Below, in pieces: positions 33,817-43,877 of a stretch of 64,000 nucleotides of DNA. Under the pieces are notes generated by a model that saw only the letters and a program-made list of their open reading frames with translations, ran no database searches and was not told the DNA's origin. The DNA lies in contig CAWEGR010000005.1 of the NCBI GenBank assembly GCA_963808775.1, positions 806,001-870,000 of the forward strand, given 5' to 3'. Positions within the stretch are counted from its first letter, which is position 1. Each line of letters starts with the position of its first letter. The translations under genes and the position numbers were made by a program. The stretch comes from JACVRW01 sp963808775. Its GTDB lineage: Bacteria; Actinomycetota; Thermoleophilia; Solirubrobacterales; Thermoleophilaceae.

Positions 33817-34524
33817 GTGGACGAGCAGCGCCTGATCCTGGTGGTCGAGGACGACGAGGCAACGCGTGCCTTCCTCGCCGAGAACCTGAGGGCCGACGGC
33901 TTTCGAGTCGCCAGCGCCGCCAGCGCGGGCGAGGGCCTGCGCGCGATCGAGGTGCGCCGCCCGGCGCTCGTGCTGCTGGACCTCATGCTCGACGGGAGCA
34001 GCGGACTCGACGTGCTCGACCGCGTGCGGGCCTCGGATGGGCTCGGGTCGCGCATCGACTCGCAGCTGCCCGTGATCGTTCTGAGCGGGCGCTGTGATGA
34101 GACGGACCGCGTGCGCAGCCTGCAGCGCGGCGCCGACGACCACGTCGGCAAGCCGTTCAGCTATCCAGAGCTGCTCGCGCGCCTGCGCGCGGTAATGCGG
34201 CGGTGCGAGGGCCGCCGCTCACACGGGCTCGTGCGGGTGGGGGACCTGACGGTGGACCCGGCCACGCGCACGGTGCGCCTGCGAGGAGAGCGCGTCGAGC
34301 TGTCGGCGAAGGAGTTCGCGCTGCTGCACGCGCTCGCCGTCGACCCGGTCCGCGTGCTTCCGAAGGAGGTCCTGCTCAGAGACGTCTGGGGCTACCTCGC
34401 TCCGGGTCGCACCCGCACGCTCGACGCCCACGCCTGCCGCCTGCGCAAGAAGCTGCGCTCGCCTGGCAGGCCCTTCATCGTCAACGTGCGCGGCGTCGGC
34501 TACAAGCTGACGGAGACGGTGTGA
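33817..34524 (+). CDS. OmpR-family response regulator
   Basis: The 235-residue protein has a receiver domain with acidic pocket VVEDDEA, phospho-acceptor Asp in LVLLDLMLDG, Ser in VIVLSGR (the usual Thr/Ser) and Lys in VGKPFSYPE. The C-terminal winged helix has VELSAKEFALLHAL, LLRDVWGY, TRTLDAHACRLRKKL and VRGVGYKL. The start is GTG 33817, and an ATG two bases upstream is out of frame. Its stop overlaps the histidine kinase start, so the two form a two-component pair, coupled to a CpaB-like gene. That suggests control of Tad pilus or secretion. Confidence 0.92.
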   Translation: MDEQRLILVVEDDEATRAFLAENLRADGFRVASAASAGEGLRAIEVRRPALVLLDLMLDGSSGLDVLDRVRASDGLGSRIDSQLPVIVLSGRCDETDRVRSLQRGADDHVGKPFSYPELLARLRAVMRRCEGRRSHGLVRVGDLTVDPATRTVRLRGERVELSAKEFALLHALAVDPVRVLPKEVLLRDVWGYLAPGRTRTLDAHACRLRKKLRSPGRPFIVNVRGVGYKLTETV

Positions 34525-35210
34525 GCGCCCTCGCCGCTCCCGCGCTTGGCGTGGCTTCGCTCGCGTTCCTCGCCGGACTCGCCGCGCTCGCCCTGCTGCG
34601 CCGCCGGATCGAGCGGGTCGCGCTCGCCGAGCACGAGCTTCGCGGCGCCGCCACGGCGCTCGCCCTGACCGGAGCGCGCGTGCGCCGGCTCGCGGGCGGC
34701 GCCCGCGTGGCCGACGCTCTCGACGCTCAGCTCGACCGGCTGCGGGCGGGGCTGGACGACCTGAGCAGGCTGCGGGGTGCCACGCCTCCCGAGCCGCTCG
34801 CGACCCTCGACGTGACCGCCATGACGCGCGCGGCGCTCGCGCCATGGGAGGCCGGCGTCCCCGCCGGCGGGTTCGCGTGGCTCGGCCCGCCGGCGAACGC
34901 GCGGGTCGACCGCGGCAGCTTCGCGAAGACGCTCGGCAACCTGCTCGCGAACGCGGCCGAGCACGGCGACGGCGAGCTGCGCGTGCGCGGCCGCTCAACC
35001 GCGGCGTCGGTGCGCATCGAGATCCGCAACCGCAACCGCGCGCGGGCGCGCTCGCCCGCGGCGGGCCGCGGCCGTGGCCTCGGAATCGCCGAGCGGGCGG
35101 CGCGCGAGATGGGCGGGCGGCTGCTCGTCGAGGTGGGTGAGGAGGAGACCGTCGCGGTGCTCGAGCTGCCGCGGCTGCGAAGCGGGGGAGATGAGGACGT
35201 GGCCGCGTGA
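34521..35210 (+). CDS. Sensor histidine kinase lacking a sensor domain
   Basis: The 229-residue protein starts at a GTG overlapping the regulator stop. One hydrophobic segment (PALGVASLAFLAGLAALALL) is followed directly by a dimerisation helix with a probable phospho-His in EHELRGAATAL. A HATPase domain follows with N-box NLLANAAEHG, G-box GRGLGIAERAAREMGG and a short C-terminus. There is no extracytoplasmic sensor, HAMP or PAS region, so it is unusually small. The signal may come from a membrane partner. Confidence 0.8.
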   Translation: MSALAAPALGVASLAFLAGLAALALLRRRIERVALAEHELRGAATALALTGARVRRLAGGARVADALDAQLDRLRAGLDDLSRLRGATPPEPLATLDVTAMTRAALAPWEAGVPAGGFAWLGPPANARVDRGSFAKTLGNLLANAAEHGDGELRVRGRSTAASVRIEIRNRNRARARSPAAGRGRGLGIAERAAREMGGRLLVEVGEEETVAVLELPRLRSGGDEDVAA

Positions 35211-35915
35211 CCGCGCGCAGGCGGCGCGGTCTGCTGCTGCTCGCGCTCGCGCTGGCGAGCGGCGGGCTGGCCGCCTCGCAGGTCCGGGAGCGCGAGCGCC
35301 GTGTCGAGGCGCAGGTCGGGCCGCTCGTGCCGGTGCTCGTGGCGGCTCGCGACCTGCGGGCGGGCGCGCGGCTCTCGCCCGGCTCCGTGGAGGTACGGCG
35401 CGTTCCGGCGCGCTTCGTGCCACCGGACGCGCTGTCGCCCGGAGCGCGCCTCGGCGGTGCGCGCGCCGCGGTGCCGGTGAGCGCCGGCGGCTACATCACC
35501 GCCGCGCTGTTCAGCGGCAACGCGCCGGACACGGCCGGCGGCGGGCTCGCCGCCGGCGAGCGCAGCGTCGAGGTGGGTGTGGGCGGCGGCTCGGGGCTCG
35601 AGGGGCTCGCCGCCCGGCTCGCGGGTCGACGTGGTGGTCTCGACCGAGTCGGGAGCGGGCGGCGGCCGCAGCTTCGTGGCGCTCGCGGACGTCGAGCTGC
35701 TCGCGTTGCGGGCGGATCCGGCGGCGAGCGCCTACGCGGGCGAGGACTCCGGCGCAGGCGCCGCCCCGTCCGCGCTCGCGACGCTGCGGGTGACGCTGCG
35801 CCAGGCGGTCTACCTCACGGCTGCGGACAACTTCGGGCGCGAGATCCGCCTGCTCGCGCGCCCGCCGGGGGACCGCTCGCGCGGCGGCGCCGCGATCAGC
35901 GCGGCGGAGCTGTGA
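35207..35915 (+). CDS. cpaB: CpaB/RcpC-like Flp pilus assembly protein (frameshifted)
   Basis: The GTG start overlaps the kinase stop. It begins with a basic N-terminus and membrane helix (GLLLLALALASGGLAAS), then the SAF domain typical of CpaB (VPVLVAARDLRAGARLSPGSVEVRRVPARFVPPDAL in sequence, with VPVSAGGYITAALF). The frame changes near 35628 and continues as VDVVVSTESGAGGGRSFVAL and ALATLRVTLRQAVYLTAADNF, ending at 35915. CpaB proteins sit in the envelope and help assemble Flp pili. The other Tad genes of this window are 19 kb away. It overlaps the convergent rpiA gene by 20 bases. Confidence 0.75.
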
Positions 35916-36600
35916 GCACCTCGACCTCGCCCTCGGGGGTGCCGAGCAGCGCGCGCTCGGCCATGCCCAGGAACAGACCGTGCTCGACCACGCCCGGCAC
36001 CGCATTCAGCCGCTCCGCGAGCTCCGCGGGTGCGGTGCTGCCGTCGAGCGCGCAGTCGAGGATGAAGTGGCCCTCGTCGGTGAGATACGGACCGCCCTCG
36101 TCGCCCGCCGTCCGGAGCTCGGCGTCCGGGAGCAGAGGGGCGAGGCGGCGGCGCGTGTCGCGCCAGGCGAAGCGGACCACCTCCACGGGCAGCCGGAAGC
36201 CCTCGCCGAGGCGCTCGACCTTCTTGGGCGTCTCGGCCACGACCACGAAGCGGCGCGCGGCCGAGATCACGATCTTCTCGCGCAGAAGGGCGCCGCCGCC
36301 GCCCTTGATGAGACCGAGGTCGGGGGCCACCTCGTCGGCGCCGTCGAGTGCGAGGTCGAGCGCGACCTCCCCGTCCAGCTCGACGATCTCGATGCCGACC
36401 TCGCCGGCCAGCTCCGCCGTCCGGTTGGACGCCGTCGCGGCCCGGATCGGGTCGCTGCGCTCGCCGAGCAGGGCGACGAGCTTCCAGACCGCGCGGCCCG
36501 AGCCGAGGCCGATCGTCATGCCGGGCTCGACCAGCTCGGCCGCCGCCGCGGCGGCGGCGCTGCGGGCGATGTCGCTCGGATCGGTCAAGCCGCCCTCCAC
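35896..36600 (-). CDS. rpiA: Ribose-5-phosphate isomerase A
   Basis: The 234-residue enzyme interconverts ribose-5-phosphate and ribulose-5-phosphate in the pentose phosphate pathway. Visible motifs are IGLGSGRAVWKLV, LALDGADEVAPDL with the catalytic Asp pair, KGGGGALLREKIV with the catalytic Glu/Lys, and the C-terminal PGVVEHGLFLGMA. The usual GTGST phosphate loop reads GSGRAV, a mild variation. It is downstream of, and overlaps by 16 bases, the VOC protein gene. Confidence 0.93.
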   Translation of the reverse strand: MEGGLTDPSDIARSAAAAAAAELVEPGMTIGLGSGRAVWKLVALLGERSDPIRAATASNRTAELAGEVGIEIVELDGEVALDLALDGADEVAPDLGLIKGGGGALLREKIVISAARRFVVVAETPKKVERLGEGFRLPVEVVRFAWRDTRRRLAPLLPDAELRTAGDEGGPYLTDEGHFILDCALDGSTAPAELAERLNAVPGVVEHGLFLGMAERALLGTPEGEVEVLTAPPR

Positions 36601-37046
36601 TCCGTCCAGGAGGGCACGCCCGCCTCCGGGCGCGCGGGCTCGTCGAGCATCGCCAGGTACTCGAGCTGGTGGCCGTCGGGGTCGCGGAAGTAGACCGCCG
36701 CCGCGGGCATCCAGGCGAGCACGCTCGGCTCGTCCGTCTCCGCGCCGAGGAAGTCGAGCGGCGTTATGCCGAGCCCGCGCAGGCGCTCGGGAGCGCCCGC
36801 GACGTCATCGAGCGCGGCGTCGAACGCGATGTGCAGCGACATGCCCATCGGCATGCTGCCGAGCGACCAGAGGCCGAGCATCGCCCGGCCCGCTCCGCCG
36901 ATCCAGAGGAAGGCCACGTCGCGCTCCGGGAGCTCGAGGGCGAGCTCGAGCCCGAGCTTGTCGCGGTAGAAGGCGAGCGATCGCGGGAGGTCCGAGACGG
37001 CCAGGTGGGCCTCGAACAGACCGCGCGCCGGGACGGCCGTTTCCAT
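36585..37046 (-). CDS. VOC (glyoxalase/bleomycin-resistance) family protein
   Basis: The 153-residue protein has two beta-alpha-beta-beta-beta modules. It starts LFEAHLAVSDLPRSLAFYRDKLGL, with His15 as a probable metal ligand, and ends VYFRDPDGHQLEYLAML, the classic second metal-binding motif. It is a metal-dependent lyase, dioxygenase or resistance protein of unknown substrate. The 3' end overlaps rpiA, and the start is 61 bases from the divergent lon gene. Confidence 0.85.
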   Translation of the reverse strand: METAVPARGLFEAHLAVSDLPRSLAFYRDKLGLELALELPERDVAFLWIGGAGRAMLGLWSLGSMPMGMSLHIAFDAALDDVAGAPERLRGLGITPLDFLGAETDEPSVLAWMPAAAVYFRDPDGHQLEYLAMLDEPARPEAGVPSWTEWRAA

Positions 37047-37081
37047 CGGGGGAGCATCGCGGATCGTCGCTAGACTCAGTG

Positions 37082-37103
37082 CTTACCCAACGTAAGTAGG
37101 TAA
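37082..37103 (+). promoter_or_regulatory. Possible operator immediately upstream of lon
   Basis: Two overlapping dyads lie within 26 bases of the lon start: CTTAC-CCAAC-GTAAG (37082-37096) and TTACC-N11-GGTAA (37083-37103). This AT-richer stretch stands out in a GC-rich background. It does not look like the HspR-type inverted repeat known upstream of some actinobacterial chaperone genes, and no repressor is assigned. Confidence 0.35.
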
Positions 37104-37107
37104 CTGA

Positions 37108-39399
<2,292 letters not shown>

Positions 39400-39413
39400 A
39401 CCCCGCACGCGGC

Positions 39414-39466
39414 GGCCACCTTCCTGCCCTGGGCACCGTATCGGTGCCTGATCCAGGAAGGTGGCC
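39414..39466. repeat. Palindromic interspersed repeat, copy 1
   Basis: The core 39417-39463 is a 47-bp nested palindrome: outer arms CACCTTCCTG/CAGGAAGGTG and inner arms GGCACC/GGTGCC around a short loop. Read on the minus strand it matches the core at 54289-54335 in 44 of 47 positions. It lies just downstream of lon and can serve as a terminator hairpin in either direction. The flanking GGCC/GGCC extends this copy's stem. Confidence 0.88.
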
Positions 39467-39502
39467 CGTCCGTGCGCGGCCTGCGAGCCGTGTTCGCGCC
39501 CG

Positions 39503-40566
39503 ATGCGGACCCTCACGCGCAAGGAGCTCACGGCGGCGCTCGCCGAGCGCCAGCTTCTGCGCGAGCGCGCGCGGCTGACGCCGGTCGAGGCGGTCAGGCG
39601 GCTCACGCCGCTGCAGGCGCAGGACCCGCCCGCGCCCTACATCGGGCTCGCCGCGCGGCTCGAGGGCTTCGAGCGCGCCGAGCTCGAGCGCGCGATCGAC
39701 GAGCGCGCGGTGATGAAGACCACGCTCATGCGCCTGACGCTGCACCTCGTGGCCACGCAGGACTATCCGGCCTACCACGCCGCGGCGACGGCCACGCGAA
39801 TGCGCGGCTGGCGCAAGCAGTACGCCCACCTCGACGAGGCGAAGGTGGTGCGCGAGCTCGGACGCTGGCTCGAGAAGCCGCGGACGAACGCGGAGATCCG
39901 CGAGCGCGTGCAGCGCTACGAGGGCGTCCCGGAGGGGGACTACGGGCCGATCGCGTTCGCCCGCAACGTGCTGCCGCTCGTCCAGCTGCCGCCGGCGGGG
40001 CACTGGAGCGACCCGCGCCGCGCGAGCTTCGTGCGCGACCCGCGGCCGCTGCCGCGCCGGCCGACGCCGCGACGCTCGTGCTCGAGCGCTACCTCGCCGC
40101 GTTCGGGCCGGCTTCGAAACGCGATCTCGCGAGCTGGTGCGGCACCGCGCAGGGCGACTTCAGGGAGGCGATCGAGCGGATCGAGACCGTGTCGTATCGC
40201 GACGAGAAGGACGTGGAGCTCGTGGACCTGCCCGGGGCCCCGCTGCCGCCGGCCTCGACGAAGCTGCCGGTGCGCCTCCTGCCGCGCTGGGAGCAGTCGC
40301 TGCTCGCCTACGCGGACCGCGACCGCATCATCCCGCCGGAGCTCCTGCCGCTGCGGCTGACGCTGAGCGGAGACCAGACGGTCACGGTCGACGGCCGCGT
40401 GGCCGCGAGCTGGAAGCTCGAGCGCTCGGCGAGGGTCACGCGCGTGCAGGTGATCCCGCACGTGTCGATCCCTCGGCGGGCCCACGGCGGCATCCGCGCG
40501 GAGGCGAAGCGCACCGCCCGCTTCTGCGTCCCGGAGGTGTCCAGGGTCGAGGTCGCCGGCCTCTGA
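39503..40566 (+). CDS. Winged-helix DNA-binding protein, AlkZ/HTH_42-like (frameshifted)
   Basis: The ATG at 39503 gives MRTLTRKELTAALAERQLL; an upstream frame start would run into the palindromic repeat. The motifs RLTPLQAQDPPAPYIGLAAR, MKTTLMRLTLHLVATQDYP and WLEKPRTNAEIRERV match the winged-helix family that includes the AlkZ/YcaQ DNA glycosylases for crosslinks and bulky adducts. The frame changes near 40066 and continues as LERYLAAFGPASKRDLASW, LLPRWEQSLLAYADRDRII and DGRVAASWKLERS. The glycosylase catalytic Gln-x-Gln may correspond to LQAQ at about residue 37. Intact length is about 354 residues. Confidence 0.75.
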
Positions 40567-40572
40567 GCCGGC

Positions 40573-40758
40573 TCAGGCCCGCCTGCTCGGCACCCGCACC
40601 CGCCTGCGCAGCGTCCGCGCCTCGCCGCTCGAGTCGCGCAGCGTGACGACGAGCAGCGCCGGACCGCTCGCGACCGAGCTCGGCACGGGCATCCGCAGCG
40701 AGCGGACCCGCGGGCGAGCCCTGTCACTCGCCGCGAGGCGATCGTTCCGTTCACGTCC
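40573..40758 (-). pseudogene. Possible remnant of an exported protein C-terminus
   Basis: This 62-codon open stretch on the minus strand encodes RMPVPSSVASGPALLVVTLR and DSSGEARTLRRRVRVPSRRA, which looks like the C-terminal Ig-like strand and Arg-rich tail of this lineage's exported proteins. It has no credible start and a TAA directly upstream, so it is probably a gene fragment. The rest of the 40567-40821 gap shows nothing recognisable. Confidence 0.35.
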
Positions 40759-40821
40759 TTATCTCCCGGTCGCTTGAGGGGGAGGAGGGAAGCGTGCCGG
40801 TGTAAGCCCGGCGTAAGAGCT

Positions 40822-41569
40822 TCAGATGCCCTGCGTGAGCCCGCCGTCCACCAGCAGGCTGACCCCGGTGATGTAGCCGGCGCGCTCTGAGCAGAGGAAG
40901 GCGGCGGCCGCCGCGAGCTCCTCGGGCTCCCCGAGCCGGCCCGCGGGGATCGTGTCCCCGGCGGCCTCGTGTGCCTGCTCGAGCGACCCGTAGATCTCGG
41001 CCAGGCGATCGGTGGCGATGCGGCCCGGCAGCACGGTGTTGAACGTGACGCCGTCGCCGGCGTGGATGCGGGCCAGCGACTTGAAGGCGGCGACGATGCC
41101 CGGGCGGTTCGAGTTCGAGAGCATCAGCGCCGGGCTCGGCTCGCGGACGGTGGAGGAGCCGACGTTGAGCACGCGGCCGAAGCCGCGCTCTGCGCATTCC
41201 CGGCAGGACGAGGCCGATCAGCTCCATCGGCGCCACCACGAGCTCGCGGTGCGCCGCGTCCCACTGCGCCCGCTCGTAGCCGAGCGGCTCGCCGGGGGGC
41301 GGGCCGCCCGTGTTCGTCACGAGGATGTCGACCGGGCCGAGGTCGGCCTCGATCCGCTCGACGAGCGCGGGCGCGGCGTCGAGGTCGAGCGTGTCGTGCA
41401 CGTAGGGGCGCGCGCCGATCTCCGCGGCCGCCGCCTCGATCCGCGCCGGGGTGCGCGCGCTCGCCGCCACGCGCGCTCCCTCGGCGGCGAGCTCGGCCGC
41501 GATCGCGCGGCCGATCCCCGCCGACGCGCCCGTCACGAGCGCGACCCTGCCCTCGAGTCCGAGATCCAT
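40822..41569 (-). CDS. SDR-family oxidoreductase with atypical active site (frameshifted)
   Basis: The N-terminal half has the cofactor motif VTGASAGIGRAIAAELAAEG and LVTNTGGPPPG. The frame shifts near 41190 and resumes as VLNVGSSTVREPSPALMLSN, GIVAAFKSLARIHAGDGV, VLPGRIATDRLAEIY and AAFLCSERAGYITGVSLLVDGG. The segment LSNSNRPGIVAAFKSLA replaces the normal Tyr-x-x-x-Lys, as in a known FabG-like subgroup that has SN-x-x-R there. Catalysis may therefore differ from FabG. Intact length is about 249 residues. It is divergent from a small membrane protein gene. Confidence 0.8.
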
Positions 41570-41622
41570 CCCGCAGGCCAGCGTACTCCCGCCGCCGCCG
41601 TGAATCGTTGTACGCTCGGCCC

Positions 41623-41895
41623 GTGCCCGGGCTTCGCCTCCTGCTGCGGATCGCGCCGTTCATCGTCGGCGCCGTCGCCACGGGCGTCTGGCTGCGCAGG
41701 CGCGCCGCGCGCCGCGCGAAGCGCCTCGAGCTCCCGGCTCCGGCGCCCGTTCCCGCGCTCATCCCGACGCCGCCGCTCGCTGAGCCGGTGGCGGTGGAGG
41801 CGCGCGCTCCAAGCCGCCGCTTCGAGCGCAGCGCCCCCGAGCCCGTCGACATCGTCACGATCGTCGACGACCTGCTCTCGGTGGGCCGCGCATAA
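41623..41895 (+). CDS. Small single-pass membrane protein
   Basis: The 90-residue product begins at GTG 41623 with one N-terminal helix (LRLLLRIAPFIVGAVATGVWL), then a basic cluster (RRRAARRAKR), a Pro-rich stretch and an acidic C-terminus (EPVDIVTIVDDLLSVG). I do not recognise it. The composition fits a bitopic protein with a cytoplasmic tail. It precedes the c-di-AMP riboswitch but is separated from it by about 70 bases. Confidence 0.55.
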   Translation: MPGLRLLLRIAPFIVGAVATGVWLRRRAARRAKRLELPAPAPVPALIPTPPLAEPVAVEARAPSRRFERSAPEPVDIVTIVDDLLSVGRA

Positions 41896-41965
41896 CCCAG
41901 ACGGGGTAGGTCCGCTCGTGGTTTTCGGGCCGATCTGCTTGGATACACGCCTTCAAGTTCGAATT

Positions 41966-42098
41966 GCCGAGTCCGTGCTGTCCCGATGGCACGGAGCGGG
42001 GGACCCAAGGCGGCCGTCCAGGTCGCAGGGGCGAATCGCGAATTAGCCGCGTAGCGCCACTTTCCGGCGCGAGCCCGTCAGCTCACCTCGTAGGCACC
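41966..42098 (+). promoter_or_regulatory. Cyclic-di-AMP riboswitch (ydaO/yuaA type)
   Basis: The leader of the Rpf-domain gene holds the conserved ydaO blocks in order: GAGCGGGGGACCCA at 41994, AGGGGCGAATCGCG at 42027 and CCCGTCAGCTCACCTCGTAG at 42073. In actinobacteria this riboswitch class controls cell-wall hydrolase genes and normally turns them off when c-di-AMP is high. The start codon follows 20 bases later with GGGAAAGGGGA upstream. Confidence 0.9.
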
Positions 42099-42117
42099 GG
42101 GAAAGGGGAATTGCCAG

Positions 42118-42675
42118 GTGAGAAGGATCGTTCTGCTGTTTGCGCTCGCGCTTGTCGCGCTCGCCGCGCTTGCGCCGGCCGCTTCGGCGGACACCGTGCG
42201 AGCAAGTGCCTCGAGCGAGGTCGTCGTCGAGCGCGGCGACCGCGGGCCCGCCGTGCGCCTGATCCAGCGGCGCCTCGATATCCCGGCCGACGGGATCTTC
42301 GGCCCGCAGACGGAGCGCGCGGTGAAGCGCTTCCAGCGCCGCCACGGGCTTCTCGTCGACGGCATCGTCGGGCCGCAGACCCGCGGCGCGATGGGCCTCG
42401 ATCCCTTCAGCCGCAGCTCCGTGCGCCGTCCCGCCAGCCGCCGGGTCGACCTGCCACCGATCCTCGAGGCGATCGCGCAGTGCGAGTCGGGCGGCAACCC
42501 GCGTGCGATCTCGCCGAACGGCCTCTACCGCGGCAAGTACCAGTTCAGCGTCGAGACCTGGCGCGCGGTCGGCGGCACGGGCGATCCCGCGAAGGCGCCC
42601 GAGTGGCGGCAGGACCGGCTCGCGCTGAGGCTGTACCGGCGCTCCGGCACCTCGCCCTGGCCGAACTGCCCATAG
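42118..42675 (+). CDS. Secreted peptidoglycan-binding protein with Rpf-like transglycosylase domain
   Basis: The 185-residue protein has a signal peptide (1-24, ending ASA). A PG_binding_1 domain covers residues 35-95 (GPAVRLIQRRLDIPADGIFG, VDGIVGPQTRGAM). A resuscitation-promoting-factor-like domain covers residues 115-185 (LEAIAQCESGGNPRAISPNG, YRGKYQFSVETWRAVGG), with the catalytic Glu in QCESGGN and a second Cys near the end that can pair with it. It should cleave peptidoglycan outside the cell during growth or resuscitation. It is controlled by the c-di-AMP riboswitch just upstream and is convergent with an MFS gene. Confidence 0.92.
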   Translation: MRRIVLLFALALVALAALAPAASADTVRASASSEVVVERGDRGPAVRLIQRRLDIPADGIFGPQTERAVKRFQRRHGLLVDGIVGPQTRGAMGLDPFSRSSVRRPASRRVDLPPILEAIAQCESGGNPRAISPNGLYRGKYQFSVETWRAVGGTGDPAKAPEWRQDRLALRLYRRSGTSPWPNCP

Positions 42676-42676
42676 C

Positions 42677-43822
42677 TCAGGCGGCCGCCGGGGAGCGCCG
42701 CGTCAGCGTCGTGACCCAGAGCAGCGTGGCGGCGCAGACAACCCCGAGCGCCAGGTAGACGACGGCGTCGGCGGTCCACTCGGCGAGCGCGCCACCGCCG
42801 CCCGCGCCGAGCACGTGCCCGAGCGCCCAGCCGAGGTTCGAGAACGAGAATGCCAGCGCCAGGTCGAGCCCAGCCTCCTCCGAGGCGTCTGAGAGCATCG
42901 CCATCGCGGGTGCCCAGAACCAGCCGAGCGCGGCGAACGCGAGCATCATCGCGCCGGCGAGCAGCGCGACGCTGCCCGGGAGCGGCAGCAGGGCCGCCAT
43001 CACGACCGCGCCGATCAGGCCCGCGCGGATGGGGGTGAGCCGCCCGTGCCGGTCCGAGAGGCGGCCGGCCAGCGGGCTGAGCACGGCCTCGACGGCCGCG
43101 GTCAGGAGGAACGCGGCGCCGATCGCCGCACCGCTCGCACCGAGCTCGTCGAACCGCAGGGGCGCGAGCACCTCGATCACGCCGGCGTAGATCGCCGGCA
43201 GGGTGAAGAGCCACAGCCCGGCTTGCACGGCCGGCCTGCGAAACGAGGCGGCGTAGCCGGCCAGGCTGGCGCCGGGGGTGGGCTCGACCCCAGGCGTGCC
43301 GACCGTCCAGACCGCGAGCCCGAGTGCCCCGACCGCCACGCCGCTGAACACGATCTCCGGACCGATCACCGTGGCCGCTCCGCCCAGCACCGGGCCGAGC
43401 AGCACGCCGACGATCGCGGCGGCGAGCGCCGAGCCGATCAGCTGGCCGCGGCGTTCCGGCGGCGAGGCCGACACGAGCCAGCCCATCCCGGCGGCCCACA
43501 TGCAGGCGCCGCCGCAGCCCTGCACGAAGCGCGCGGCGTCCAGCAGGTAGATCGTGTGCGCGAAGGCGAACACGAGGCTCGTGAAGCCGAGCAGCCCGAT
43601 GCCGAGCAGCAGCGTCGGCTTCACGCCCCAGCGCGCGGCCAGCCAGCCGCTCGGAATCGCGGCGATGAACGTGCCCGCCGGGTAGGCCGCGGCGAGGACG
43701 CCGGCGCCGGTCTTCGACAGCCCGAACTCGTCCGAATACTCGGGCAGCAGGGGGGAGACCGCGGCGAAGAACGACGTGTCCACGAGGACCACCGCGGACA
43801 CGAGGAGGAAGAGCCGCCGCAT
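42677..43822 (-). CDS. MFS transporter
   Basis: The 381-residue protein has about 12 hydrophobic helices. The family motif between helices 2 and 3 reads GWLAARWGVKPTLLLGI, and the corresponding motif in the second half is GRLSDRHGRLTPIRAGL. The start is ATG 43822; the longer upstream open frame has no support. It resembles DHA1-type drug or sugar efflux proteins. It diverges from the M20 peptidase gene. The substrate is unknown. Confidence 0.9.
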   Translation of the reverse strand: MRRLFLLVSAVVLVDTSFFAAVSPLLPEYSDEFGLSKTGAGVLAAAYPAGTFIAAIPSGWLAARWGVKPTLLLGIGLLGFTSLVFAFAHTIYLLDAARFVQGCGGACMWAAGMGWLVSASPPERRGQLIGSALAAAIVGVLLGPVLGGAATVIGPEIVFSGVAVGALGLAVWTVGTPGVEPTPGASLAGYAASFRRPAVQAGLWLFTLPAIYAGVIEVLAPLRFDELGASGAAIGAAFLLTAAVEAVLSPLAGRLSDRHGRLTPIRAGLIGAVVMAALLPLPGSVALLAGAMMLAFAALGWFWAPAMAMLSDASEEAGLDLALAFSFSNLGWALGHVLGAGGGGALAEWTADAVVYLALGVVCAATLLWVTTLTRRSPAAA

Positions 43823-43877
43823 CGCCGGAGGGTACGCACGCGGCGCGCGCGGCGGCGTCCGGTCAGAATGCCGCGGC

